Shown here one piece after another: positions 1 to 9,119 of a stretch of 64,000 bases of DNA. This stretch comes from Stakelama sediminis. GTDB taxonomy: Bacteria > Pseudomonadota > Alphaproteobacteria > Sphingomonadales > Sphingomonadaceae. The DNA lies in assembly GCF_014199335.1 (NCBI RefSeq), contig NZ_JACIJI010000005.1:47501-111500 (forward strand), read 5' to 3'. Both the position numbers and the translations under genes were made by a program. Each line of letters starts with the position of its first letter. Position 1 is the stretch's first letter. The notes beneath the pieces are model-generated. The model was not told the origin of the DNA. It ran no database searches and saw nothing but the letters and a program-made list of their open reading frames with translations.

Positions 1-279
1 AACATGGCCTGCCGGGACGAAGGTTACATCAACATCACCAAGCCGCTGCGTTTCGCCATAGGCGACCGGATTGCCGGGTTGCGGGCCGTAGCGCGCTTCC
101 ATGATCGCCAGCGTTTCGGGTGTGGCCCAGACGGTTCCGTGACCGCCGCGTGCATGATCGGCATGGCCATGGGTAATGGCCGCGCGCAGTTTCGGCGCGG
201 ACGGATCAATCCACAGGTCGGCGGCCGGCACGTAAATACCTTCCGGATGCGGTTCGATCCAACTGCCGGGACGAGTCAT
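1..279 (-). CDS. Ligase-associated DNA exonuclease (metallo-beta-lactamase fold), 5' part only
   Basis: The first 93 codons run off the left edge of the window. The translation contains THGHADHARGG, the HxHxDH zinc-binding motif of the metallo-beta-lactamase/beta-CASP nucleases, about 35-45 residues from the start. The N-terminus (MTRPGSWIEPHPEGIYV) resembles the ligase-associated exonuclease family that accompanies an ATP-dependent DNA ligase and an Lhr-type helicase in DNA damage response loci. A matching helicase lies at 2294-4726, which supports the call. The ATG at 279 is the first in frame before the conserved region; no strong ribosome site precedes it. The ligase would be expected just outside the window. 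Confidence 0.75.
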   Translation of the reverse strand, partial: MTRPGSWIEPHPEGIYVPAADLWIDPSAPKLRAAITHGHADHARGGHGTVWATPETLAIMEARYGPQPGNPVAYGETQRLGDVDVTFVPAGHV

Positions 280-379
280 GCGCCGGATATGGGAGCTACC
301 CGTTCCGGGTGCCAGCAATGAGACCGAATTCTCCGAAAGCCCGAATTACGATTTATATTTTTAGGTAAATAAGTGTAGT

Positions 380-766
380 TCATAGGCTGTCTATTACCCG
401 CGCCAGTTTTGCGCGAACCTGCTCGGCAGCTCCCTTCAAATCGGCATTGTCGATAGCCTGCATGGAAGCAACGGGGTCGATGGCTGCAACTTCGCTACGA
501 TTATCGGCGACCGCCTGAACGACGACGTTACACGGCAGCATCGTACCGACCTTGTTTTCTAGCTTCAGTGCTTCGAAAGCGAGTTGCGGATTGCATGCGC
601 CAAGGATGACATAGGGGTGAAATTCGGCGCCGATCTTCTTTTTCAGCGTATCGGCAATATCGATCCGGGTCAGAACCCCGAACCCTTCCTTCTTTAGCGC
701 TGCTTCTGCGGCTTCAATCGCATCCTCAAACGGCTGGTCGATTGTTTTGGCGATATAGTAAGGCAA
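380..766 (-). CDS. DUF302 family protein
   Basis: A 128-residue soluble protein of the DUF302 family, recognised from the pattern KKEGFGVLTRIDIADTLKKK followed by PYVILGACNPQLA and GTMLPCNVVVQ. The family's biochemical role is not settled; members often sit beside sulfur-oxidation or flavoprotein genes. The start is TTG at 766 with an AGGAG ribosome site just upstream. It is divergent from the flavoprotein gene at 933, and the 166-base gap between them must hold both promoters. The pairing suggests a shared role in redox or sulfide chemistry, which is inference. Confidence 0.8.
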   Translation of the reverse strand: MPYYIAKTIDQPFEDAIEAAEAALKKEGFGVLTRIDIADTLKKKIGAEFHPYVILGACNPQLAFEALKLENKVGTMLPCNVVVQAVADNRSEVAAIDPVASMQAIDNADLKGAAEQVRAKLARVIDSL

Positions 767-932
767 AGTGCTTCTCCTGTTTCAGGTCCGGAGCCATATG
801 CTGAGGCTACGCAGGAGGGTCCTCAGGGTTCCCTGCCGATATAGCCAGTGAACTTTCTGCGTATTCGTGAATTAGTAGAGTCTTATATAGACGGCCGATT
901 TGATATCGGTCAGATGCAGCAGGAGACCTATC

Positions 933-2225
933 ATGTCCGAACTGGAAGATCGTCCACACATTCTGATCCTTGGCGGTAACTTCGCCGGGCTGGCCTGTGC
1001 GCAGAATATTCGAAAGCAGGTCGGCGATAAGGCGCGGATCACGGTGATCGACCAGAAAAGCTATTTGCTGTTCGTGCCCAATATTCCCGCCGATGTATTT
1101 GAAGGACGCGATCCGGCGCAAAATCAGCGGATGGACCTCGTACCGGTGCTGGACAAGGACGATATCGCTTTCATTCACGGCGAGGTGACGGCGATCGACG
1201 TCGATCGCCGTCGCGTGACCTTTACGCCGGCGGAGCGCGATGGAGCCGAGCCGGAAACCAAGGCGTATGATTATCTGGTAATCGCGCTGGGTGCGCGGCT
1301 GGCCTATGACAGGATCGAGGGGTTTGCCGAATATGGGCATACGGTCAGCGACCTCTATCACGGCCAGAAACTCGCCGAGTATCTGAAGAACGACTATGCG
1401 GGCGGTCCGATCGCCATCGGATCGGCGCGATTCCATCAGGGTGATGGCGCGAAGGGGCTGGAACCCTATCCGGGCGGGTCGATCCCCGACGCGATGGCGG
1501 CATGCGAAGGGCCCCCGGTCGAGGTGATGCTGTCGATGGCGACCTGGCTGAAAAATCACGACAAGGGCGGGCCGGACAAGATCACCGTGTTCACGCCGGC
1601 CGAGCTGATCGCGGAAGACGCCGGTGAAGACGTGGTCAAGCAGTTGCTGGATATCGCCAGCGGCATGGGGTTCAATTACTGGAACAAGACGCAGGACATC
1701 AAACGGCTGACAGCGGAGGGAATCGATTTTGCCGACGGCCGTCATTTACCGTGCGAATTGAAGATCATCTTCCCCGACTGGGTGGCGCACGATTTCTTGA
1801 AAGACCTGCCGATCAGCGATTCACAGGGTTTCATCAAAACCGACCTGCTGATGCGCAATCCCGATTATCCGGAGATATTCGCCTGTGGCGACTGTGCCGC
1901 GGTGACGATGCCCAAACTGGGCGCGATCGGGCATCAGGAATCGGAGATTGTCGGGCTGCAGATCGGCAAGATTTTCGGTACGGTTTCGGCCGAAAAGGCC
2001 GATAAGCCGCTGAAGCCGGAAGTGCTGTGCATCGGCGATATGGGCGATAAAAAGGCGTTCTGGATCCATTCGAACAGTTGGTTCGGCGGCGATCAGCAAT
2101 TGTTGAAAATGGGGCGCGCGCCCTATTTCCTGAAAATGCGCTATCGCGACATGTTCTTCGCCAGCCATGGCAAAATGCCGGGCTGGGGACTGGATGCGGC
2201 GGAACTGATCGTCGAAGGGATCTGA
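933..2225 (+). CDS. NAD(P)/FAD-dependent oxidoreductase, sulfide:quinone oxidoreductase-like
   Basis: A 430-residue flavoprotein of the NDH-2/sulfide:quinone oxidoreductase superfamily. An N-terminal dinucleotide fold (ILILGGNFAGLACAQ, residues 11-24) binds FAD, a second conserved segment reads YDYLVIALGARL, and ACGDCAAV near the C-terminus is the second FAD contact. Cysteines near residue 191 (AACEGPP) and in the CGDC motif could be redox active, as in sulfide:quinone reductases, but I cannot assign the substrate. ATG at 933 was chosen over an upstream in-frame TTG because AGGAG sits seven bases before it. The divergent DUF302 neighbour supports a sulfur or redox role. Confidence 0.75.
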   Translation: MSELEDRPHILILGGNFAGLACAQNIRKQVGDKARITVIDQKSYLLFVPNIPADVFEGRDPAQNQRMDLVPVLDKDDIAFIHGEVTAIDVDRRRVTFTPAERDGAEPETKAYDYLVIALGARLAYDRIEGFAEYGHTVSDLYHGQKLAEYLKNDYAGGPIAIGSARFHQGDGAKGLEPYPGGSIPDAMAACEGPPVEVMLSMATWLKNHDKGGPDKITVFTPAELIAEDAGEDVVKQLLDIASGMGFNYWNKTQDIKRLTAEGIDFADGRHLPCELKIIFPDWVAHDFLKDLPISDSQGFIKTDLLMRNPDYPEIFACGDCAAVTMPKLGAIGHQESEIVGLQIGKIFGTVSAEKADKPLKPEVLCIGDMGDKKAFWIHSNSWFGGDQQLLKMGRAPYFLKMRYRDMFFASHGKMPGWGLDAAELIVEGI

Positions 2226-2293
2226 TTTTCGTGAAGGTCTGACCCTGCACCGGATGCACGGCGATCAATCGCCTCTGGCAACTTTCGTCGTGC

Positions 2294-4726
2294 ATGCCGA
2301 TTATGGAAGGGATGCCGGATACCGACCTTCCCCAAATGCTGACAGCATGGTTTGCCGAACGCGGCTGGTCGCCGCGGCGGCACCAGCTTGCCATGCTGGC
2401 GGCGGCGCGGGCGGGGCGTCATGCACTGCTGGTGGCGCCGACGGGAGCGGGCAAGACGCTTGCCGGGTTCCTGCCGACGCTGGCGGACCTGATCGAACAG
2501 CCGGTGGACGGGCTGCATACGCTGTACGTGTCGCCGCTTAAGGCGCTGGCGGTCGATGTGCAGCGCAACCTGATGACGCCGATTGCCGAAATGGGGCTGG
2601 ATATCCGCGTCGAGACGCGCAGCGGCGATACGCCGTCCGATCGCAAGGCGCGGCAGCGCAAACGTCCGCCGCAGATTTTGCTGACCACGCCCGAATCGCT
2701 GAGCCTGTTGCTGAGCTATCCCGATAGTTTCCGGTTGTTCGAAACACTGAAAACCGTGGTGATTGACGAGGTGCACGCCTTTGCGACGCAAAAGCGGGGC
2801 GATTTGCTGGCGCTGTCGCTGGCGCGGTTGCAGGCAATCGCACCCGGCATGCGGCGCGTGGCACTGTCGGCGACGGTGGCGGACCCGGACGGATATCGCG
2901 CCTGGCTGGCGCCCCATGGCGATATCGATACGGTCGAGAAGGTGATGGGGGACAAGGGTGCCGATCCGAACATCGCGATTCTGTTGCCGCAGGACCGGGT
3001 GCCCTGGTCCGGCCATTCGGGACGCTATGCCGCCGAGCAGGTGATGGCGGAGATCGAGACGCACGAAACGACCATCGTGTTCAGCAATACGCGCGGGCTG
3101 GCCGAACTGATCTTTCAGGATCTGTGGAAGGTCAATCATCTCAACCTGCCGATCGGCGTGCATCATGGCAGCCTGTCGCGGGAAGCGCGGCGCAAGGTCG
3201 AAGCGGCGATGGCGGACGGCAGGCTGCGCGGGCTGGTGGCGACGGCGAGTCTCGATCTGGGTGTCGACTGGGGCAATGTCGATTGCGTCATCCAGATGGG
3301 GGCGCCCAAGGGATCGTCGCGGCTGTTGCAGCGGATCGGGCGTGCCAATCACCGGCTGGACGAGCCGTCGGAAGCGGTGCTGGTGCCGGGCAACCGGTTC
3401 GAATATCTGGAGGCGCGCGCGGCGCTGGACGCGGTGGAGGCGGGCGAACTGGACCCCGATAACTTCCGCCCCGGCGGGCTAGACGTATTGGCGCAGCATG
3501 TCATGGCGTGCGCGTGCGCCGCGCCCTTCGATGCTGCGGAATTGTTGCAGGAAGTGCGTGCAGCATTTCCTTATTCTGCGCTGACCGACGAAGCGTTCGA
3601 GCGCGTGCTGCATTTTATCACGGACGGCGGCTATGCGCTGCGTGCCTATGACCGGTTCCGGCGGCTGGTGCAGGATTCAGAAGGCTTGTGGCGGGTCAGT
3701 CACCCGCGCTTTGTCACCCAGCACCGGATGAATGCTGGCATCATCGTCGATGCGCCGGTGCTGCATGTGCGGTTCAAGAACGGGCGGTCGCTGGGAACGG
3801 TCGAGGAAGGGTTCGCGGCATCGCTGGCACCGGGCGATACGTTTTTCTTTGCCGGGCTGAGTCTGGAGGTGGAGCGGATGGACACCACCGATCTGGTGGT
3901 GCGTGCGACCAGCCGACCGGCGCGAGTGCCGAGCTATGGCGGCGCGCGGATGCCGCTGTCGACCAACCTGGCGCGGCGGGTGCGCGGCTTCCTGCATGAC
4001 CGCGTCCAGTGGGCGCGCTTTCCTGACGATGTGCGCGAATGGCTGGCGATGCAGGATGTGCGATCGGTGCTGCCGGGACCGGAGCAATTGCTGGTCGAAA
4101 CCTTCCCGCATGAAGGGCGGCATTACATGGTCGCCTATAGTTTCGAAGGGTGGAACGCGCATCAGTCGCTGGGGATGCTGCTGACCCGGCGGATGGAGAC
4201 GCAGGGGCTGAAACCGCTGGGCTTCGTGTCGAGCGACTATGCGCTGGCCTGTTACAGCCTGGAACCGGTACGCGATCCGGCGGCGCTGTTTTCCGCCGAC
4301 ATACTGGAACAGGAATTCGTCGAATGGGTGCAGCAATCGGCGCTGCTGAAACGCGCGTTTCGCGATGTCGCGGTAATCGGCGGGCTGGTCGAGCGGCAGC
4401 ATCCCGGCAAGCGCAAGACCGGGCGGCAGGTAACCTTTTCCACCGACCTGATTTACGACGTGCTGCAACGATACGAGCCCGATCACCTGTTGCTGCGCGC
4501 GGCATGGGCGGATGCGCGGGCGCGCATGACCGATGTCGGGCGACTGGGCGATCTGCTCGACCGGGCAGGCGACACGATGCTGCATATCGACCTGCCGCGT
4601 GTCAGCCCGCTGGCGGTGCCGGTACTGGTGCTGATCGGGCGGGAAAATGTTGCGCAGGGCAGTGCCGATGATGCGTTGCTGGCGGAAGCGGAGGTGCTGG
4701 CAGCCGAGGCGATGCGCGCGGATTGA
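2294..4726 (+). CDS. Ligase-associated DNA damage response DEXH-box helicase (Lhr-like)
   Basis: An 810-residue superfamily 2 helicase. Walker A is APTGAGKT (residues 48-55), motif II is DEVH (158-161), motif III is LSATVAD and motif VI is QRIGRANHR. A C-terminal region follows that is typical of bacterial Lhr-core proteins. The family translocates on ssDNA and unwinds, and is usually clustered with an ATP-dependent ligase, a metallo-beta-lactamase exonuclease and a phosphoesterase. Here only the exonuclease is visible (1-279, opposite strand), and two redox genes lie between. In-frame ATGs at 2303 and 2312 are alternative starts; no clear ribosome site distinguishes them. Confidence 0.9.
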   Translation: MPIMEGMPDTDLPQMLTAWFAERGWSPRRHQLAMLAAARAGRHALLVAPTGAGKTLAGFLPTLADLIEQPVDGLHTLYVSPLKALAVDVQRNLMTPIAEMGLDIRVETRSGDTPSDRKARQRKRPPQILLTTPESLSLLLSYPDSFRLFETLKTVVIDEVHAFATQKRGDLLALSLARLQAIAPGMRRVALSATVADPDGYRAWLAPHGDIDTVEKVMGDKGADPNIAILLPQDRVPWSGHSGRYAAEQVMAEIETHETTIVFSNTRGLAELIFQDLWKVNHLNLPIGVHHGSLSREARRKVEAAMADGRLRGLVATASLDLGVDWGNVDCVIQMGAPKGSSRLLQRIGRANHRLDEPSEAVLVPGNRFEYLEARAALDAVEAGELDPDNFRPGGLDVLAQHVMACACAAPFDAAELLQEVRAAFPYSALTDEAFERVLHFITDGGYALRAYDRFRRLVQDSEGLWRVSHPRFVTQHRMNAGIIVDAPVLHVRFKNGRSLGTVEEGFAASLAPGDTFFFAGLSLEVERMDTTDLVVRATSRPARVPSYGGARMPLSTNLARRVRGFLHDRVQWARFPDDVREWLAMQDVRSVLPGPEQLLVETFPHEGRHYMVAYSFEGWNAHQSLGMLLTRRMETQGLKPLGFVSSDYALACYSLEPVRDPAALFSADILEQEFVEWVQQSALLKRAFRDVAVIGGLVERQHPGKRKTGRQVTFSTDLIYDVLQRYEPDHLLLRAAWADARARMTDVGRLGDLLDRAGDTMLHIDLPRVSPLAVPVLVLIGRENVAQGSADDALLAEAEVLAAEAMRAD

Positions 4727-4776
4727 TGGTGCTTGCTATGCTGTTCGCGCAGTGGCACTTTTTTGCGGGCGCGGTG

Positions 4777-4797
4777 ATGTCGGCAGTTGGCCGACAT
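4777..4797. repeat. 8-bp inverted repeat between helicase and esterase genes
   Basis: ATGTCGGC and GCCGACAT are perfect inverted arms (4777-4784 and 4790-4797) around a 5-base loop, 39 bases before the esterase start. There is no U-tract, so it could be an operator or a weak transcript end; the sequence does not decide. Confidence 0.4.
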
Positions 4798-4835
4798 GGT
4801 TTCACCGGGCGTATCCGGATTTGGGAGAGTGGGCC

Positions 4836-5834
4836 TTGCAGAAGATCGGGGTGGTGCTGGCATTTGTCCTGTTGGTGGTCGGCGTTAACGGTGCTGCCGT
4901 AAGCCAGACGAGCAAAACCACGGATGCTGCCGCCAAGGTCAAGATCGTGTCGCGCCAGATGGTGTGGACGCCGGGACCGGGGGGCGAGCAGATCCCGCTC
5001 TGGCCGAAGGGAATGGCGCTGCAGAAGCCCGATACCGGCGACCATCCGGAAGAGGTGGGGAACGGGTCCGGTCTGGTTGCGGGACGCCTGTGGCACTGGG
5101 CGGGCTATGTCACCCGTCCGACGATGACGATCTATCGGCCCAAGGGCAAAAATACCGGGGCTGCGCTGATGGTCTTTCCGGGCGGCGGATATGAGGTCGT
5201 GGCCATGGACCTGGAAGGTACGGAGATTTGCGACTGGGCAACCGCGCAGGGCATGACCTGTGTCGTTCTGAAATACCGCGTGCCGCAGGACTGGCATCCA
5301 AAGTCGTGCCGTCCGTGCGACCGGGAACCGCAGCCGTTCCTGCCGCTGCAGGACGCCGAGCGTGCCATGGGGCTGTTGCGGGAGCGTGCCGGTAGCCTGC
5401 ATATCGACCCGCACAGGATCGGCGTGATCGGCTTTTCGGCTGGTGGCCATCTGGTCACGGCGATCAGTAACGCCACGGGGCGAAGCTATCCGCCGGTGGA
5501 CGCTGCCGACAGGCTGAGCGCGCGACCGGACTTTGCGATTGCGGTTTATCCCGGCCATTTATGGTCAGGACACGGCATGGACCTGCATACTTATGACCCG
5601 GTGCGATCCGATGCGCCGCCGACTTTCATCGTGCAGGCCGACAATGACCCGACGGACGATGTCCGCAATTCGATCAGCTATTTTCTGGCGCTGAAAGCCG
5701 CAAAGGTGCCGGTCGAAATGCACATCTATGCCAAGGGTGGTCATGCGTTCGGGATGCGCCCGACCTCTGCGCCGATCACGACCGAATGGCCGAAGCTCGC
5801 GGTGCAATGGCTGCACAGTATCAAGATGCTGTGA
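4836..5834 (+). CDS. Secreted alpha/beta-hydrolase (acetyl-xylan esterase-like)
   Basis: A 332-residue hydrolase with an N-terminal signal peptide (hydrophobic VVLAFVLLVVGVNGAAVS). The oxyanion segment is FPGGGYEV, the nucleophile elbow GFSAGGH, an acidic segment follows at QADNDPTDD, and the histidine is in GGHAFG, giving a complete catalytic triad. The family removes acetyl or other ester groups from carbohydrates, so a periplasmic role is likely; the true substrate is unknown. TTG at 4836 is chosen because GGGAG lies about eight bases upstream and it opens directly on the signal peptide. A longer in-frame extension would overlap the helicase gene and has no signal sequence. Confidence 0.75.
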   Translation: MQKIGVVLAFVLLVVGVNGAAVSQTSKTTDAAAKVKIVSRQMVWTPGPGGEQIPLWPKGMALQKPDTGDHPEEVGNGSGLVAGRLWHWAGYVTRPTMTIYRPKGKNTGAALMVFPGGGYEVVAMDLEGTEICDWATAQGMTCVVLKYRVPQDWHPKSCRPCDREPQPFLPLQDAERAMGLLRERAGSLHIDPHRIGVIGFSAGGHLVTAISNATGRSYPPVDAADRLSARPDFAIAVYPGHLWSGHGMDLHTYDPVRSDAPPTFIVQADNDPTDDVRNSISYFLALKAAKVPVEMHIYAKGGHAFGMRPTSAPITTEWPKLAVQWLHSIKML

Positions 5835-5852
5835 CACGCGGCTTCAGCGTGT

Positions 5853-6494
5853 TCAGTTTGCCTGCGTAGCAATCGTGGCGGTGGCGCAGCGGTCGCTGGT
5901 GCCGCCATGACCGCCTTCCAGTGCGCCGATAGCGAGGAAACCGCCGACGACCAGAATGACGAAGGCGATGGTCAGCAGGCCGAGATATTTCTCGATAAAC
6001 GCCTTTGCCCATGCGCCGAACAGACGGAACAGCACCCCGACCAGCATGAACTGAAACCCGCGGCTGACGATGCTGGCCCAGATAAAGGTGAACAGGTTCA
6101 GATGGATGAACCCGGCGGTGATCGTCACCAGCTTGAACGGGATCGGCGTGGCACCCTTTACGATAATGAGCTGCCAGCCATATTCGCGCAAATAGCAGGC
6201 CGCGACCGGGAATTTCTGCGCCAGGCCCAGCCAGTGGAGAAGCTGTGCGCCGAAAGCGTCATAGGCGAAATAGCCGATGGCATAGCCGAGCAGGCCGCCC
6301 ACTACCGAACCCAGGGTGCAGATCGCACCGTAGCGCAATGCGCGCTTCGGTTTCGACAGGCACATCAGGCCGAGCAGCGGGTGCGGTGGGATCGGGAAGA
6401 AGCTGGCTTCGACGAAAGCGAACAGGAACAGCCAGCGTTCGGCATGGCGGTGGGCCGCCTTTTCCAGCATCCAGTTGTAGAGGCGACGCAACAT
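5853..6494 (-). CDS. YqaA/DedA-like inner membrane protein
   Basis: A 213-residue polytopic protein of the SNARE-associated/DedA superfamily (YqaA type). The N-terminal EASFFPIPPHPLLGLMCL and the later KGATPIPFKLVTITAGF carry the proline-rich re-entrant motifs of the family, followed by several membrane segments. Relatives act as lipid or undecaprenyl-phosphate flippases; for YqaA the substrate is unproven. The ATG at 6494 lies 11 bases after the DUF2339 stop, so the two are probably co-transcribed. It converges with the esterase gene, leaving only 18 bases between the stops. Confidence 0.8.
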   Translation of the reverse strand: MLRRLYNWMLEKAAHRHAERWLFLFAFVEASFFPIPPHPLLGLMCLSKPKRALRYGAICTLGSVVGGLLGYAIGYFAYDAFGAQLLHWLGLAQKFPVAACYLREYGWQLIIVKGATPIPFKLVTITAGFIHLNLFTFIWASIVSRGFQFMLVGVLFRLFGAWAKAFIEKYLGLLTIAFVILVVGGFLAIGALEGGHGGTSDRCATATIATQAN

Positions 6495-6505
6495 GGGCGT
6501 GGTGC

Positions 6506-9025
6506 TTAGCCGAGTGGATCGGGGTTGGGAAGCGGTTGGTTGGGCGCTTCGGAGGTGGTCGCGACGAACCGGCCATAGGCCCAGCCGATGCCGATCAGCG
6601 CAAGGCCGAGCGCCAGGAACGACAGGATGCGCAGCAGGCCGGTCAGTGCGGCGGCATCGATCAGGAACACCTTGAGCGTCACCAGCGTCAGCAGGCCGAG
6701 GCCGAAATGGCGCATGTCGCTGAGGCCATGGGCGATGCCGCGCCACAGCCAGAAGATCGCAAGGCCGAGCAGGGCGGCGGAATAGCCCCAGTTTTCGGCA
6801 GTGGTGACGGGGCCGGTGAGGATGCTGCCATGGGCGGCCTGACGCACTAGAGCGCATGCGGCGATGCCGGTGACAATGGCCGCGGCCCAGCGCAGGCGCG
6901 GCCATTGCGGCAATGTCCATAGCCAGAAGGCGGTGAGCGCACCGCTGACGAACACGGCGTTGAGGATGGGGATGCCGCCCACCTGTTGCGCGACGACGGT
7001 CGGATTGAGCAGCAGCAGGCCGAACCAGAGGAAACGGAACGCGCCGAGTGCGAGCAGCGCCTTGCCCAGCGATTGCATGTCGCGGCGGGTGAGCCACCAG
7101 CCCGCGGCGAAACAGGCCTGAGTCAGGAGGGCGCGTTCGAGGAAACCCCAGCGTTCAAATGCCTGTGGGGTAGCGATAGCGAGCGGCTGCTTGGCAAGCG
7201 CGTAGAGGCACCACAGCGCGAGCAGGATCGCGACGGGCAGGACGAAACGGCGGTCTTTGCCCAGCGCGGAGCGGTCGTAGGCGGCGATTGCGATGGCCGC
7301 GATGGCGGGCGGGGCGAGCGCAAGCAACAGCGGACCGAGATCGAACAGGGTGCGATAGGGCAGGCGCGATCCGGCAACCGAACGCAGGGCAAGACCGAGC
7401 ATATCGATAATCGGCAGCGCGGCGGCAATGCAGGCCGCGGCGAAAGCGGCGGTGGCGAGGCGGGGGAGCATGGTGTCACCGGTCCTGCGCGCCCATAACG
7501 ACAGTGCCGCCATGGTAAGTGCCAGTGCCAGCGGGCCGGTGTCGCTGCCCGCGATGGCCGTGACGGCGAGCGTGCCGAGGGCCGCTGCAAATGTTGCGCC
7601 GAGGATCAGGGCAGGATCGTCGCGGTTTGCATGATCGGCAGCGCGCCAGCTAAGCCAGCCGCACGCGCCAGCGAGCGCGCTGTCGATCAGGAACCAGCCG
7701 AAACCCGGCAGCAGATGGGGTGCGAGCATGTTCGCGAATAATAGCGGTGCGCCAAGCCCGCCGGTCGCAATCCAGCCCCAGTCGCGGTCGTTTTCCAGCC
7801 GCCACAAGCCGATGCCGCCGAACAGCAGCGTGGCCGCGATTGCCGCCCATGCGGTGACGCCGGGTGCCGGATTTCCAAAGCCGATGGCGAGCAGCACGAG
7901 GATCAGGATCAGCGCGGCAAAAGCTCCGGGCATCATACGCGTATCGCGCAGGGCGAGGATCAGCGCGGCGGCGGAAAGCACGCAATAGAGCCCCCATGCG
8001 ACGGGTCCGAAGTCGAGCACAGGCGCGACGACCATCAGTTGTACCAGCCCCGCAACCAGCGGTGCGGCGCGCAACCATGCGCGTTTTGCGGGCGGCAGGG
8101 TGAGGCTGCCCGCTACGGCGATCAGCAGCACCAGCAGGCCGATGCCGCCCGCGCTGCGCCCGTCCAGCATCCACAACAGGAAATTGACCCAGCCGAACCC
8201 GGCTGCACAGGTGGCGATGGCAAGCCATGCCCAGCCGCGTTGCCGCGCGAGCGCGAACAGTGCGCCGGTGAACAGCGCCAGATAGAGCAGTAGCGGGCCG
8301 ATGCCTGCGGCTTGAAACCCTGCCACCAGTGGTGCGACGAAGCCGCCGATCAGCGCCATGGCGGCGGTCGGCGGGCCGTGGCGCAATGCCAGCGCAAGTG
8401 CCAGTGCGGTGATCGCCAGCATGACAAGGAAAGCGGCAAGCGGCGGAATCAGGTGATAGATGGCGGCGGCGACATAGAGCGTGCCATAAGCCGAGGCGAT
8501 GCCCGCGCCCGCCAGCGCCTGCGCGATGCGCGGGTCCGATGCGGTGGCGGGAAGGCGGCGTGCAACCTCACTTCCCGCGAGCAGCAACAGCGCGAATATC
8601 GCAGCGGACGTAGTGCGGGTGACGGGGCCGAACACGCCCAGTTCGATCGTGTAGCGGACGAGAAAGAAGCCAGCGAACACCAGCGCCGTGCCGCCGATCC
8701 AGATCGGCAGACGACGCCCGACCAGCGTTTCGAACTGAATGCGCGAGCGTTGAGGCGGTGGCGGCGGTGCCTCTCGCGGGGGTGGAGGAACGCTGGCGCG
8801 CTTTGCCTGTACCGCTGGTTGCGCGGACTCTGGCCGAGCCGTCGGCTGGGCGGTGGTTGCCGGGCGTGCGGTATCGGCAGCCGGTTGCGGGCGACGTTCG
8901 AGTTCCGCCAGCCGCCGTTCCACGCCATCGAGGCGACGGCTCGCACGAAACAGCGCCACGGCGAGCGCGGCGGTGACGATCATCAGCGCCGGAAAGAGGG
9001 TGGAGGCAAACTCCGTCATGCGCAT
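6506..9025 (-). CDS. DUF2339 family multi-spanning membrane protein
   Basis: An 839-residue protein. It has an N-terminal membrane anchor, a short probable coiled coil (RRLDGVERRLAELERR) and a proline-rich linker around residues 75-95. A long stretch of some two dozen hydrophobic helices with repeated GL(L)L/ALALALR segments then runs to the C-terminus. This is the usual architecture of DUF2339 proteins, whose function is unknown; they are found in many Gram-negatives. The following YqaA-like gene is probably in the same transcript. The upstream 94 bases are shared with the divergent dapF-like gene. Confidence 0.8.
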   Translation of the reverse strand: MRMTEFASTLFPALMIVTAALAVALFRASRRLDGVERRLAELERRPQPAADTARPATTAQPTARPESAQPAVQAKRASVPPPPREAPPPPPQRSRIQFETLVGRRLPIWIGGTALVFAGFFLVRYTIELGVFGPVTRTTSAAIFALLLLAGSEVARRLPATASDPRIAQALAGAGIASAYGTLYVAAAIYHLIPPLAAFLVMLAITALALALALRHGPPTAAMALIGGFVAPLVAGFQAAGIGPLLLYLALFTGALFALARQRGWAWLAIATCAAGFGWVNFLLWMLDGRSAGGIGLLVLLIAVAGSLTLPPAKRAWLRAAPLVAGLVQLMVVAPVLDFGPVAWGLYCVLSAAALILALRDTRMMPGAFAALILILVLLAIGFGNPAPGVTAWAAIAATLLFGGIGLWRLENDRDWGWIATGGLGAPLLFANMLAPHLLPGFGWFLIDSALAGACGWLSWRAADHANRDDPALILGATFAAALGTLAVTAIAGSDTGPLALALTMAALSLWARRTGDTMLPRLATAAFAAACIAAALPIIDMLGLALRSVAGSRLPYRTLFDLGPLLLALAPPAIAAIAIAAYDRSALGKDRRFVLPVAILLALWCLYALAKQPLAIATPQAFERWGFLERALLTQACFAAGWWLTRRDMQSLGKALLALGAFRFLWFGLLLLNPTVVAQQVGGIPILNAVFVSGALTAFWLWTLPQWPRLRWAAAIVTGIAACALVRQAAHGSILTGPVTTAENWGYSAALLGLAIFWLWRGIAHGLSDMRHFGLGLLTLVTLKVFLIDAAALTGLLRILSFLALGLALIGIGWAYGRFVATTSEAPNQPLPNPDPLG

Positions 9026-9119
9026 GTCGTGGCATAGCCGCGCGCGCGTGCAAAGCGTTTCGGTGGTTCACCCCCAGTTTGACGGTGCAAGTCGCGGCGG
9101 CTTCCCCTACATGGGCGGC

